Positions 53,121 through 61,773 of a DNA stretch of 64,000 bases are shown in pieces. Source of the DNA: SIG78 sp045585955. Its GTDB lineage: Bacteria > Verrucomicrobiota > Lentisphaeria > Victivallales > Victivallaceae. Both the position numbers and the translations under genes were made by a program. The notes under the pieces were generated by a model. That model was not told where the DNA came from. It did no database searches and saw only the letters and a list, made by a program, of their open reading frames with translations. The first letter of the stretch is position 1. Each line of letters opens with the position of its first letter. Location: assembly GCA_045585955.1 (NCBI GenBank), contig JAZMZK010000085.1, positions 24,542 through 88,541 on the forward strand, read 5' to 3'.

Positions 53121-55733
53121 TTATTTATCGTCTTTTACTTCTTCTGTCGACAGTTTAGTCGTCTGGTTCTTGTAGTAATAGTCCTGAACCTTGACTTCTT
53201 CGCCGATGTAATCCAAGGCATCCTGCCAATACTTGCGGGATTCGAGGGGCTCTTCATCCAACTGCCAGTACTGGGTCATGCGGCGTTCCTTGACGATCGG
53301 GCCCTTGCCCTTGGCCAGCAGATAGCTGGAGAGCTTTTTGGCAGAGATTTCCGCCTTGGGCGCAAACTTGCTGCTGGCAAGGTAACGCATGATCGACTCA
53401 AACATACCGACAGTTTCCGGGTCATTATTGTTCAAACCGGTAAAGTTGAATGCGGTCACGAACAAACGGCCCTTGCCCACCTTGAGTTCCATCATGTAAG
53501 CAAACTTACGCATGGTGTAAGCCGGCTGGAGTTCCGAAAGCTGGAACAGATGCACATCGTAGCGGTCACGCACCGCACGGTCCACGCCTTCCATGATGGG
53601 GGCGACTTTGACCGGGAAATCATCGAGGATGATTTTGTCGGAGTCGTTGATCAAATTGGCAAACTGCATATCCACAAAGCCGTCGTTGGGGAAGCCTGCC
53701 AAAGCGCCGGATTTACGCATGAAGGCACCCGAATTGTGGCCGCGGTCCCAAATGATCGCCTTGAAGCGTTCCCAAACTGCGGGCAGATAGTACTTTTCTT
53801 TGGCAGCCCGGACTTTGCGGTCGCGGGTGATCGGCACCCGGTACATGACCCATGCATCGCCGCCATTGGCAACATGGTCGATGAGTTTTTTGCTGAAACG
53901 GTTGGAGATCATCAATTTGGCATCGGCGCTCTGGGTAAGCTGCGGGTAACGCACAGTGGGGGCAACTTCTGCCAGATCCATGTTGACTTCCATCTTGGGC
54001 AGTGCAGCCGGATTGTTGGGGAATGTCCACAAGTTCCAGGCATTGTCCACCACCACTTCGCCTTTGTCGTTGACCAGTTCAAAGACCAGATTGTAAGCCT
54101 GGGGCTTGCCGGTCTTGGGGAACTTGAGCGTGACTTCGCAGATTTCGTGACGGCCCCGTTCGGTCAGACTGATGTTGGGCATGTCGCCGGTAAAGACAGT
54201 TTCGCCCTTGCTGTTTTTCAGAGCAAAGCGGAAGACCATTTCGCCGGAAAGTTCTGCCGAGAAGTGGGAAACCATTGCCGGGATCAGGAACTTTTCGCCT
54301 TCAAAGAATACACGGCGGGGCATATCAGCCAGCAGCACGGTGTCGCCGTTGAACTTGCGGAAAGCCACATCGTCGATGCCTTTCTTGTCATCAAAGCAGT
54401 CCACGATACCGTTGCTGTTTTCGTAACGGTCGGTGTCGCAGAATTGCAGGAAGTGGTAGCCGCTCAGGATCTTGCTGCGGCGGCTGGCTTCCAGACCCAG
54501 TTTCCAGCTCAACAGCTGGAAGCGGTCGGAGGCCTTCTTCATCTGGGCATAATCTTTCTTGCTGAAGCCCTTGAGCTTGGCAAGTTTCTTGAGTTCGCCG
54601 ATCCACCAGGGTTTCTTATCCGGGCAGTATTTGTCGAACTTGGCTTCCAACGCATCCAGATCACGCAGACCGGCATAGTGGCAGATTTCGTGCGCCAGCA
54701 CCGGGCGGCGGCTGGGAACTTTGCGGGCGATCTTCCAATCTTCATCATCTTCGGCATTCTTTTCGATCATGGGAATACCGGAGGCGGAACCGGAGATGAT
54801 CCAGTTCTGGGGATTTTCAAACATGTTGTAGCTGTGGCCCCAGGGATAGAAGTAGCTCATGTGCTGTACATCAAGGTCAACACTGTTGCGGTCGAATTCG
54901 CCGCGGCTGCAGGTATCCAGGAAGAAACGGGTGGGGTCGTACTTGTGGGTCATGTCGTAGAATTCCTGACAGATGGGATTCCGGCCGGGGTGGTCGATTT
55001 CGTTACCCATGCAGTAGACCATCAAGCTGGTGCTGTTACGCAAACGCAGCAGCATTTCGATCCATTCTTCGGGATTCATCAGGCGGTTGCGGCTTTCCAT
55101 CTTGGCGCGTTCTTTCTGGTAACGGCCATAGTATTTACGCATTTCCACATGGATAAGGATACCCAGTTCGTCAGCTGCTTCAAAACATTCAATGGGCGGC
55201 ACATAGCTGTGGAAGCGGATGAAATTGAAACCGTAATCCTTCATCTGACGCATATACTTTGCATAGTATTCGTACATGCCCAAATTCGCCAGATCCGGGT
55301 GGTCGTGAGCTTCACGGCCGCGGATAACGCCACGCAGGAAGAGTTTTTCGTTGTTCAGATAGAAGGACTCTTTATCTACCGAGAACTTACGCATACCGAA
55401 GCGGATGGTTGCTGACTTTTCTTCGCCGCTTTTAAGCGTAAGAGTGGTTTTGAACTGGTAAAGATAAGGAGTATTGACATTCCACGGCTTGAATTTCTTG
55501 ATCTCTTCGGTGGCCTTGAAGACTTTGCCCGCCTTGAAATCGGTGCTGCTGCCGGAGGCGATCTTCTTGCCTTTGTCCAGCACTTCCCAGGCGATCTTGC
55601 TGACGCCCTTGGCTACAGTGATTTCCATAGCAACTTTGCCTTCGTCGTACATCGGGTAGACGAAGATGTCTTCAAATTCCGGTCCCCATACATTCTTGGG
55701 CACCTCGGTTACAAATTTAAACTCTTCTGCCAT
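53121..55733 (-). CDS. Cytoplasmic GH2-like glycosidase lacking the N-terminal sugar-binding domain
   Basis: The protein has 870 residues with no signal peptide. It opens with the GH2 immunoglobulin-like domain (about 10-110; KPWNVNTPYLYQFKTTL) and then the GH2 barrel (FYLNNEKLFLRGV, YGFNFIRFHSYVPP, ADELGILIHVE, VYCMGNEID with the acid/base Glu near 246, and PVLAHEICHYAG, a plausible nucleophile Glu, near 342). The last 350 residues are beta-rich plus a trimerisation-like region. The usual N-terminal jelly roll of GH2 enzymes is missing; AAAGGA supports the ATG at 55733, so it is not a mis-called start. A cytoplasmic location suggests it acts on imported oligosaccharides. Confidence 0.75.
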   Translation of the reverse strand: MAEEFKFVTEVPKNVWGPEFEDIFVYPMYDEGKVAMEITVAKGVSKIAWEVLDKGKKIASGSSTDFKAGKVFKATEEIKKFKPWNVNTPYLYQFKTTLTLKSGEEKSATIRFGMRKFSVDKESFYLNNEKLFLRGVIRGREAHDHPDLANLGMYEYYAKYMRQMKDYGFNFIRFHSYVPPIECFEAADELGILIHVEMRKYYGRYQKERAKMESRNRLMNPEEWIEMLLRLRNSTSLMVYCMGNEIDHPGRNPICQEFYDMTHKYDPTRFFLDTCSRGEFDRNSVDLDVQHMSYFYPWGHSYNMFENPQNWIISGSASGIPMIEKNAEDDEDWKIARKVPSRRPVLAHEICHYAGLRDLDALEAKFDKYCPDKKPWWIGELKKLAKLKGFSKKDYAQMKKASDRFQLLSWKLGLEASRRSKILSGYHFLQFCDTDRYENSNGIVDCFDDKKGIDDVAFRKFNGDTVLLADMPRRVFFEGEKFLIPAMVSHFSAELSGEMVFRFALKNSKGETVFTGDMPNISLTERGRHEICEVTLKFPKTGKPQAYNLVFELVNDKGEVVVDNAWNLWTFPNNPAALPKMEVNMDLAEVAPTVRYPQLTQSADAKLMISNRFSKKLIDHVANGGDAWVMYRVPITRDRKVRAAKEKYYLPAVWERFKAIIWDRGHNSGAFMRKSGALAGFPNDGFVDMQFANLINDSDKIILDDFPVKVAPIMEGVDRAVRDRYDVHLFQLSELQPAYTMRKFAYMMELKVGKGRLFVTAFNFTGLNNNDPETVGMFESIMRYLASSKFAPKAEISAKKLSSYLLAKGKGPIVKERRMTQYWQLDEEPLESRKYWQDALDYIGEEVKVQDYYYKNQTTKLSTEEVKDDK

Positions 55734-55945
55734 GATAAAAAATCCTTTCTTGTGCAGTTGAATTTTAGTTTGATCAAAATCCCATAATAAGACAATAGAT
55801 AAAATAGCTTTTTTTATTACTTTTGCAAATTTTTAATTCTCCAACTTGGTTATTTTCAAACATATTTGCAAAAATATTCCTTTTTTTTGCTTAATGTTGA
55901 CAATATTCTGTTTTTACATCCCCCCAAAAACAAGGAGTTTTTATC

Positions 55946-57343
55946 ATGGATTACAGTTACATTTTCAACCGCAGGCATCCGTTGTACGCTCAGCGTTACG
56001 CTTCGTGGCAGCGCAGCAAGGCCGCTTATTCCGGCGGCAACGAGTATATCCAACAGGCATTGATCCAGCATGTTTCGGAGATCGATCCGGAATTTACTGA
56101 ACGGCTCAACCGGGCGTATTACTTCAACTATCCCCGGAAGATCGCAAGGCTTATTACACAATATATCCTTTCCGGCGACCCGGTGCGCACCGGTGCAGAT
56201 CCGGTTCTGATCGAAGATTTTTCCCGCAGCAAACTGCGTGCCAACGAAGTTATGCGGCAGTTTTCCACCTTGCTCAATGTGTACGGTTCGGCGTGGATGC
56301 TTGTAGAAATGCCCAACTTTGAAGGAACAGTGGATATGCAGCGAAAAAACGAAGAACACATCTACCCCTACGCCGTAGCTCTCTCGCCTTTAAAAGTCCC
56401 TGATTGGGCAGAAGGTTCCGACGGCGAACTTTTGTGGGCAGTTGTGGAAGAGGATTTTTACGACAACAGCGATCCCTTTGCCGAAGCCGTCAGCAAGAAA
56501 CGCCGACGGCTCTGGACCCGGGATTCATGGATGCTTTTTGAGGAAGATTCCGGCACCGCCAAAGCAGTCAGCGAAGGCAAGCACGCACTGGGCAGAGTTC
56601 CGCTGCTGCATGTTTGCGAAATCGATGGTTACGGCATGGATGCGGTGCATTGGTTTGAAGATATCGTCCGTATTTCCGATGCTATATTGAACAATGAATC
56701 CGAAGCCCAGATGAACATTATCAAACAGATGTTCGGCTTGCTGGTCATTTCCGAAAACTTTGCCCGTGGCAGTCACAGTGCTTTAACTCAAGGGCAGAAT
56801 GACGACAGCAAATTCAGTCATGTACTCGCCCGTTCAGCCGCCATTTGGGAATCCGGCGATGAGTCCGGCATCAGCCGCTACATCTCGCCCAACGGCGCCG
56901 AAACCAACATTATCCGCAACGAAAACACCCATTTGAAAAACGAACTTTTTGATATTGCCGGTTTGACCATCATCCGGGAAACCCGGGAAAAACAGAGTGC
57001 CGAAAGCAAAGCGTGGGATCATCAGCAGATTTGCCAGTTTCTGCTCAACCGGGTGGATTTGCTCGAACAGACCGAACTGGCAGTTTGGCGGATAATGAAT
57101 TTGTATGATCCAACTATAACCGTGCCACAAGTAGCGTACAACCGGGATTTTTCTATCGTTGACCTGAAAGAATCCGTAGCCAGTTTGCTGGATTTGAAAA
57201 ATGTGGAAGCCGGTTCAGAATTTCAGCGGGAGATTGCCCGTGCCGCTGTAACTTTGCTGGGCAGATACCAGAAGATCGCCCCGGAACGCCAGCAGAAAAT
57301 TTATGAAGAAATCAACCTGCTCGGAAATGGAGAAAAACAATGA
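55946..57343 (+). CDS. Phage portal-like protein
   Basis: The protein has 465 residues and no signal peptide. The pattern fits dsDNA-phage portal proteins: an N-terminal SGGNEYIQQALIQHVSEIDPEFTERLNRAYYFNYPRKIARLITQYI segment, a central WMLVEMPNF..YPYAVALSP strand region, and a long C-terminal helix with ETREKQSAESKAWDHQQICQFLLNRVDLLEQTE, the portal crown-type helix. Portals form the DNA channel of the capsid. There is no terminase, capsid, protease or integrase gene beside it. AAGGAG precedes the ATG. It overlaps the next gene by 4 nt (ATGA). Confidence 0.6.
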   Translation: MDYSYIFNRRHPLYAQRYASWQRSKAAYSGGNEYIQQALIQHVSEIDPEFTERLNRAYYFNYPRKIARLITQYILSGDPVRTGADPVLIEDFSRSKLRANEVMRQFSTLLNVYGSAWMLVEMPNFEGTVDMQRKNEEHIYPYAVALSPLKVPDWAEGSDGELLWAVVEEDFYDNSDPFAEAVSKKRRRLWTRDSWMLFEEDSGTAKAVSEGKHALGRVPLLHVCEIDGYGMDAVHWFEDIVRISDAILNNESEAQMNIIKQMFGLLVISENFARGSHSALTQGQNDDSKFSHVLARSAAIWESGDESGISRYISPNGAETNIIRNENTHLKNELFDIAGLTIIRETREKQSAESKAWDHQQICQFLLNRVDLLEQTELAVWRIMNLYDPTITVPQVAYNRDFSIVDLKESVASLLDLKNVEAGSEFQREIARAAVTLLGRYQKIAPERQQKIYEEINLLGNGEKQ

Positions 57344-57672
57344 CAGTCGATAGTATTTTCAACTGGCAGGATCTCTTTGATTCGCCAGCCGCCCGGCAAG
57401 TGGAGATCCATCCGGCAAATCCATATCTGTCAGATGGTGTTTTACGCTGCGGCAATGCAGAAAAATGTGCAGCTATTGAATTGAAACGGTCACATTCCCA
57501 ATCTTCCGGAAGTCAGACTGTTGAATTGATCCTGCTGCTGAAAGGCCTTGCTCCGGAAGTAATGCCGGGGGATAAAATCGTGTACGAAGGAGAGTCTTTT
57601 GAGCTGGCAAAAGTAGAACTATGCCGTTCTGTGACCGGCGAAATCGCAGCCCGTCGCTGTACGGTAAAATAG
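57340..57672 (+). CDS. Small protein coupled to the portal-like gene (possible head-completion protein)
   Basis: The protein has 110 residues. The second half (PGDKIVYEGESFELAKVELCRS, then AARRCTVK) has the short beta-strand pattern G-D-x-(I/V)-x-Y-x-G-x-x-(F/Y)-x-(I/L) seen in phage head-tail adaptor or stopper proteins. This is pattern similarity only. The start overlaps the portal-like stop, so the two are translated as a pair, which fits a phage origin. Its stop lies 2 nt from the stop of the opposing PHP gene. Confidence 0.5.
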   Translation: MTVDSIFNWQDLFDSPAARQVEIHPANPYLSDGVLRCGNAEKCAAIELKRSHSQSSGSQTVELILLLKGLAPEVMPGDKIVYEGESFELAKVELCRSVTGEIAARRCTVK

Positions 57673-57673
57673 C

Positions 57674-58645
57674 TCAAATACCGGAAGATCCGGGAGTCTG
57701 CTCTGCGCAGCTTGATTTATGCGCAGAGCAGACATTATTTTTCTTCATTGGTAAAGAGCCGGGCAAGGCAAAGTCACCAGCGGAAAAGCCGTATTGCATC
57801 AGCAATTTTTCAAATGTTGCCTTGAACTCAAAATTATACTCTGCACCATGCAGATCGCTGCCGTAGGTAAACTTTACTCCGGCATCCCGCCATCTGGCAA
57901 GTTTTTCAAAGTAAAAGTGCCGGATATCTTCCGGAACTTCCGGGTAGATGATAAAAGAGTTTATTTCAGCAAGTTTATTGCAGCTTATCAGCAGATGCTC
58001 CAATTCATCCCAATACTCATCGGGGATCATCCGCAATACATTGAAATCCCGGTCTGCCGGATCACGGGTAATCAGATAATAGCCGCTCCAAAACGCCAAC
58101 ATATCCCACGGATGTGCCAGAATATCCACCAGTTCGTGCCGGATAAGAAAACACGACTGATTGAAAAAGTCATCTATCATCGGTTTGGGGGCCTGTTCTG
58201 TGTAGTTGGGTTTATGTACTCCGCCAATGATATACTCTATATTCAGGCGTTTAATATCCTCCGGGGTGATATCCAGCATCAGCGGCCCGTTTTCCGGACC
58301 GCCGTACATTATTCCATCAATAGGAGTCATGGTTCTGAACGGATGCCCCTTAAGATCGTAAACAAAACAGGATGTATAATCCCGCCGGGCGATTTTTTCA
58401 CATTCCCATTGCGTAGCACAACTTATTTCCAAGCCGAAATGAAAGCCGGGGATCTTGCCCAGCTGCCGAAACTCTTCAGCAGCGATTTCAATATCCGGCA
58501 GATTAAAGCGAGTGTGCAAATGGTCGGATATTCCCCAATGAGTAAAACCCGCCTGCTTACCAGCCTCCGCAATATCCGGAAGTTGTGCACACGCCGAATC
58601 ACATGAACAATGAGAGTGTATATGCAAATCCTGATCAATAATCAT
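57674..58645 (-). CDS. PHP-domain metal-dependent phosphoesterase
   Basis: The protein has 323 residues. It starts with the PHP motif QDLHIHSHCSCDS and continues with ISDHLH, the metal-binding FGLEISC, YIIGGVHKP, DILAHPWD and a late YGSDLHGAEY, giving the His/Asp set of the polymerase-and-histidinol-phosphatase family. It probably hydrolyses a phosphorylated metabolite, for example histidinol phosphate; the substrate is unclear. Unusually, the last about 20 residues (VCSAHKSSCAEQTPGSSGI) are coded by the hairpin at 57696-57733. The adjacent 1031-aa gene ends 2 nt upstream of its start on the same strand, so the two probably share a transcript. Confidence 0.85.
   Translation of the reverse strand: MIIDQDLHIHSHCSCDSACAQLPDIAEAGKQAGFTHWGISDHLHTRFNLPDIEIAAEEFRQLGKIPGFHFGLEISCATQWECEKIARRDYTSCFVYDLKGHPFRTMTPIDGIMYGGPENGPLMLDITPEDIKRLNIEYIIGGVHKPNYTEQAPKPMIDDFFNQSCFLIRHELVDILAHPWDMLAFWSGYYLITRDPADRDFNVLRMIPDEYWDELEHLLISCNKLAEINSFIIYPEVPEDIRHFYFEKLARWRDAGVKFTYGSDLHGAEYNFEFKATFEKLLMQYGFSAGDFALPGSLPMKKNNVCSAHKSSCAEQTPGSSGI
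57696..57745 (+). terminator. Strong hairpin acting as terminator for the portal-like pair, inside the PHP gene
   Basis: GTCTGCTCTGCGCA / TGCGCAGAGCAGAC is a perfect 14-bp stem with a 10-nt loop, followed by ATTATTTTTC. It lies 24 nt after the stop at 57672 and overlaps the 3' end of the PHP coding sequence. Confidence 0.75.
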
Positions 58646-58646
58646 T

Positions 58647-61600
58647 TTATTTAGTAACAGTTAAAAATTTTGCCATCGCGGGTTCCAGTGTTATTGCCTG
58701 CCCGTTGTATACGGTTTCGGTTTGCGTTACCGGATCAAAAATGATTGCTTTTTTGTAAGCAAACGGCAGAGTCAATTTTACACTTTTCTGATTTTTTGAG
58801 TAGTTCAATACTGTAATGAATGAACCGGACTTTTTGTCAAAATAACTGGCGTAAACATCTTTATCGCCGGTTTTGATCTGCGGTTTGTTCTGCTGCCAGT
58901 AACCGATAAAATCAGCATCGGTCAGGCCGAAAGCATACATGCGGTCGCGGATGGATAATTCGGTAGCACTGTGAATAAAGTTGGGATACATCATCAGGCA
59001 ATGCAATATTGCCATGCCGCTCAAATGCGTCGAAACTTTCGGACTTTCGGTCTTTTCCACCTGCCGGTATTGGGGTAATATCATACGATCCGGCCCGATA
59101 TTGGAAGCATTTTCAAACCGGAAACGATCCATAGACATAAAGTCATTGAAGTAAGTATTATTGTAAAATTCAGCCCGGTACTGTTCGCCCATAAGCACTA
59201 CATTAGCATAGACACACATGGTATTGCCCTGATCGGCTCCGGCGTGAACAATGGTAATGCTTCGGGGGTCTTTGAGCCGCTGGGCATTATATATACGCTC
59301 GTGGAAGTCACGCAGTTCAAACACCGGGTTGAAGTGTTCGCCGTTTTCAGTAAAAATATCCGTTCCGAAGCAGTCATAATAAACGCCGTCCCACGGATTG
59401 CTTTTCATCATATTGACCAATTCTTTAATATAAAGATCCTGCCACAAACGGCTGCGGAAATCCCCTTTGGTCAGTTTACCGAAAGGCGGAAAATTGTAGG
59501 AACGCGAAGGCAATGCCTGCCATTGATCGCGGAAAAAGCTCCATTGCGAGATCTTTTCGAGGATGTATGGCGGGCACTGATAAAAAAGGCGATAACCGCC
59601 ATTTTTCTTTGAAAGATAATCCTTCATGTATTTATCATTATTGCTGACTGCCAGACTTCCGGCATATTTGAACATGCTGCTGGTCTGCCATACCAGATCC
59701 AGATTGCTGTTTTTTCCGGCACGAAAACGCAGTTTTCGCCAGTTGTTTTCGGTAGGACGGTAAGGGAAAGCACAAATCGCAAAATCAAAAACTTTACTTT
59801 CCCCGGCTTTAAGCCGTATCTTTTCCCCAACCAGATTTACACGCATGGTGTTTTTATCCACATAAAGCCAGTTGCGGCCGAACTTGCGTTTACTGGCGGG
59901 TTCCAACCGGGAGAGAAAAAAACTTACCCCCCGGTCAATAGTGCCCAGCATGATATTATCGTAGAAATCTTTACTGGTGAAGTTTTTGATCTCGTTCAAC
60001 GCCAGCGATCCGACATTTGACCACGATCCATCGGTACGGCTGACAAAGTCTGAATCCACCACCGGCAATTCAATTTTGAACTCATCAAGTGCACTATCTT
60101 TAAGAGCCTTGACCGTTATGGTGTAACGGGTAAATCCCACATAATCGCTGGTAAGTTTTCCGTTCAACAGCAAGTCACCGCATTTTCCGGAAAGTTTCGC
60201 CGAAGCAGAACTGGCTTTGACCGTAAAATCCCTCATGGTAAGTTGCGGCACTGCTGCGTTTACGGTCAACAGCATCGGGTGCCGGAAAATATCGCCCTTC
60301 CCGGCATGGATATTTTTTATCATACCATTTTCGGCAAAAAAGATTTTTCCGTTCCAGTTGCCAACAGTATTTTTACCGGCTGCAATAAGGTTTTTCCACG
60401 GCTGGGGTGCCGGCATTTCCGGCTTTTGTATACCAATATCATTAAGCCAGTCCGGGTGATTGTAAACGCTGAAAAATTCTTCGGCAGCATCAAATACTCT
60501 GCCATCTTTGAGGGTAATTTCAGGTTTGATATAATATTCCCCATCGGGCAAAGTTTTGAGGTCGATTTCCAGCCGGGTAACTCCGGCAGCAGTGGCAATG
60601 ACCTTCAGCGGTTGTTTATCTTTGGTCAAAATGGTGAACTTTCCGGAAGCGATATCAGAACTTTTAAGATTACCGGTCAAGGCGGTAGTTACCTGCATTT
60701 TGGCGGTTGCAGAAGTGGTTTCAGTTTTTACATAGAGTTTATCGCCGGCATTTTTAAAACGGATGTGGTCAAGTTTGATCTTATCTTCCGGCTTCATCTT
60801 ACGCATGTTCAAACCGATATCCACAAATGAACAATTTTCCGGCGTGGTAAAAGTATGCAGAAGTTCCTTCCATTCATTGTTGGTCGGGCGGATGTGAAAG
60901 CGACTCTGTCCCAAATCTTTGCCATTTTTATCCTTGTAGAAAAATATGAGCATGCCGTTAGCGTGGAACTGAAAATTACTGGTGGCTTTGTACCACGCTT
61001 CAAACACATAATTACTGGTGGGTTTCACTCTTATATTGTCAATATAAAGAGCGTACTGCATTGGCTCGCCGGAACCCTCGGCCTGAAAGAATGCTTCACC
61101 GACTTTAGCTTCACGCCATTCGTTGACCACTCTGCCGCCCCTGCCGGGCATAAAATGGTCAAAAATCAGATGTTTATCGAACTGCCAGCCATCAAAAGTC
61201 GTATCAAACGACTCAAGATCAATACCTTTGGCAATACCATCCACAATGGGAGCTATGCGGAAAAAATCCACCTTGACTTCTCCGGCTGCCGGCACATTTA
61301 CCAACCGCAGCATGACGGTAGCTTTAGTTGCGCCTTCCGGCAAAGTTATCTCAAACTGCCGGTGCGTCCAGCGGGTCATGCTCAAACCTAATTTAAAATA
61401 ACTGCTGCCGATGGTCTTGCCTTTATCTTTGGTCTGATAAAGTACCAATACCATAAAATTATTGGCTACCGGAGCGGTGCTGGTATAGTTCAATGCCACT
61501 GCAAATTTATCGCCGGGTTTACCGTAAACATCGTGACTGTAAATATATTGCAGATTTTTCTTCTGCCCCACAGCCTTCAACGCACCGCGTTCAACTCCGC

Positions 61601-61742
61601 CGGAAAGAATTATTTCTGCCCCACCACCGGGTATGATCGTTCCGGTTGTCATTTTCGGGTCGTCGAACCGTTCCAGTACAACATCAGTCATGCCGGAAAA
61701 AGCTGCCCCGGCAAGCAGTGCCGCTGTAAAAAGTTTTTTCAT
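58647..61742 (-). CDS. Giant secreted protein with CBM-like N-terminus and TIM-barrel-like domain (paralogue B)
   Basis: The protein has 1031 residues with a signal peptide (KKLFTAALLAGAAFSGM). Domain order and many segments match the 1040-aa protein at 41448-44570: DFAICAFPYRPTENNWRKLRFRAGKNSNLD, NPWDGVYYDCFGTDIFTENGEHFNPVFELRDFHERIY, NVVLMGEQYRAEF, NIGPDRMILPQYRQVEK, GYWQQNKPQIKTGDKDVYASYF. In both proteins the conserved YYDC(Y/F)G(T/S)D lies in the barrel-like part, and its Asp residues are candidate catalytic groups. The enzymatic family is not recognised. ATG 61742 has AAAGG upstream; an in-frame TTG 15 nt earlier is unlikely. It follows a pseudopilin gene after 31 nt. Confidence 0.7.
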   Translation of the reverse strand: MKKLFTAALLAGAAFSGMTDVVLERFDDPKMTTGTIIPGGGAEIILSGGVERGALKAVGQKKNLQYIYSHDVYGKPGDKFAVALNYTSTAPVANNFMVLVLYQTKDKGKTIGSSYFKLGLSMTRWTHRQFEITLPEGATKATVMLRLVNVPAAGEVKVDFFRIAPIVDGIAKGIDLESFDTTFDGWQFDKHLIFDHFMPGRGGRVVNEWREAKVGEAFFQAEGSGEPMQYALYIDNIRVKPTSNYVFEAWYKATSNFQFHANGMLIFFYKDKNGKDLGQSRFHIRPTNNEWKELLHTFTTPENCSFVDIGLNMRKMKPEDKIKLDHIRFKNAGDKLYVKTETTSATAKMQVTTALTGNLKSSDIASGKFTILTKDKQPLKVIATAAGVTRLEIDLKTLPDGEYYIKPEITLKDGRVFDAAEEFFSVYNHPDWLNDIGIQKPEMPAPQPWKNLIAAGKNTVGNWNGKIFFAENGMIKNIHAGKGDIFRHPMLLTVNAAVPQLTMRDFTVKASSASAKLSGKCGDLLLNGKLTSDYVGFTRYTITVKALKDSALDEFKIELPVVDSDFVSRTDGSWSNVGSLALNEIKNFTSKDFYDNIMLGTIDRGVSFFLSRLEPASKRKFGRNWLYVDKNTMRVNLVGEKIRLKAGESKVFDFAICAFPYRPTENNWRKLRFRAGKNSNLDLVWQTSSMFKYAGSLAVSNNDKYMKDYLSKKNGGYRLFYQCPPYILEKISQWSFFRDQWQALPSRSYNFPPFGKLTKGDFRSRLWQDLYIKELVNMMKSNPWDGVYYDCFGTDIFTENGEHFNPVFELRDFHERIYNAQRLKDPRSITIVHAGADQGNTMCVYANVVLMGEQYRAEFYNNTYFNDFMSMDRFRFENASNIGPDRMILPQYRQVEKTESPKVSTHLSGMAILHCLMMYPNFIHSATELSIRDRMYAFGLTDADFIGYWQQNKPQIKTGDKDVYASYFDKKSGSFITVLNYSKNQKSVKLTLPFAYKKAIIFDPVTQTETVYNGQAITLEPAMAKFLTVTK

Positions 61743-61773
61743 TATATTGCCTTTCAATTAAATTATTGGAATA

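Noticed and set aside
53550..55415. A 621-codon + strand open frame opposite the GH2-like gene
   Set aside because: The - strand frame has clear GH2 catalytic motifs and a ribosome binding site. The + strand frame has none and is rich in His, Val and Ala, as expected for an antisense translation.
55897..55902. A perfect TTGACA before the portal-like gene
   Set aside because: No acceptable -10 box lies 16-18 nt downstream; that position is a run of C (TTTTTACATCCCCCC), so I did not call a promoter.
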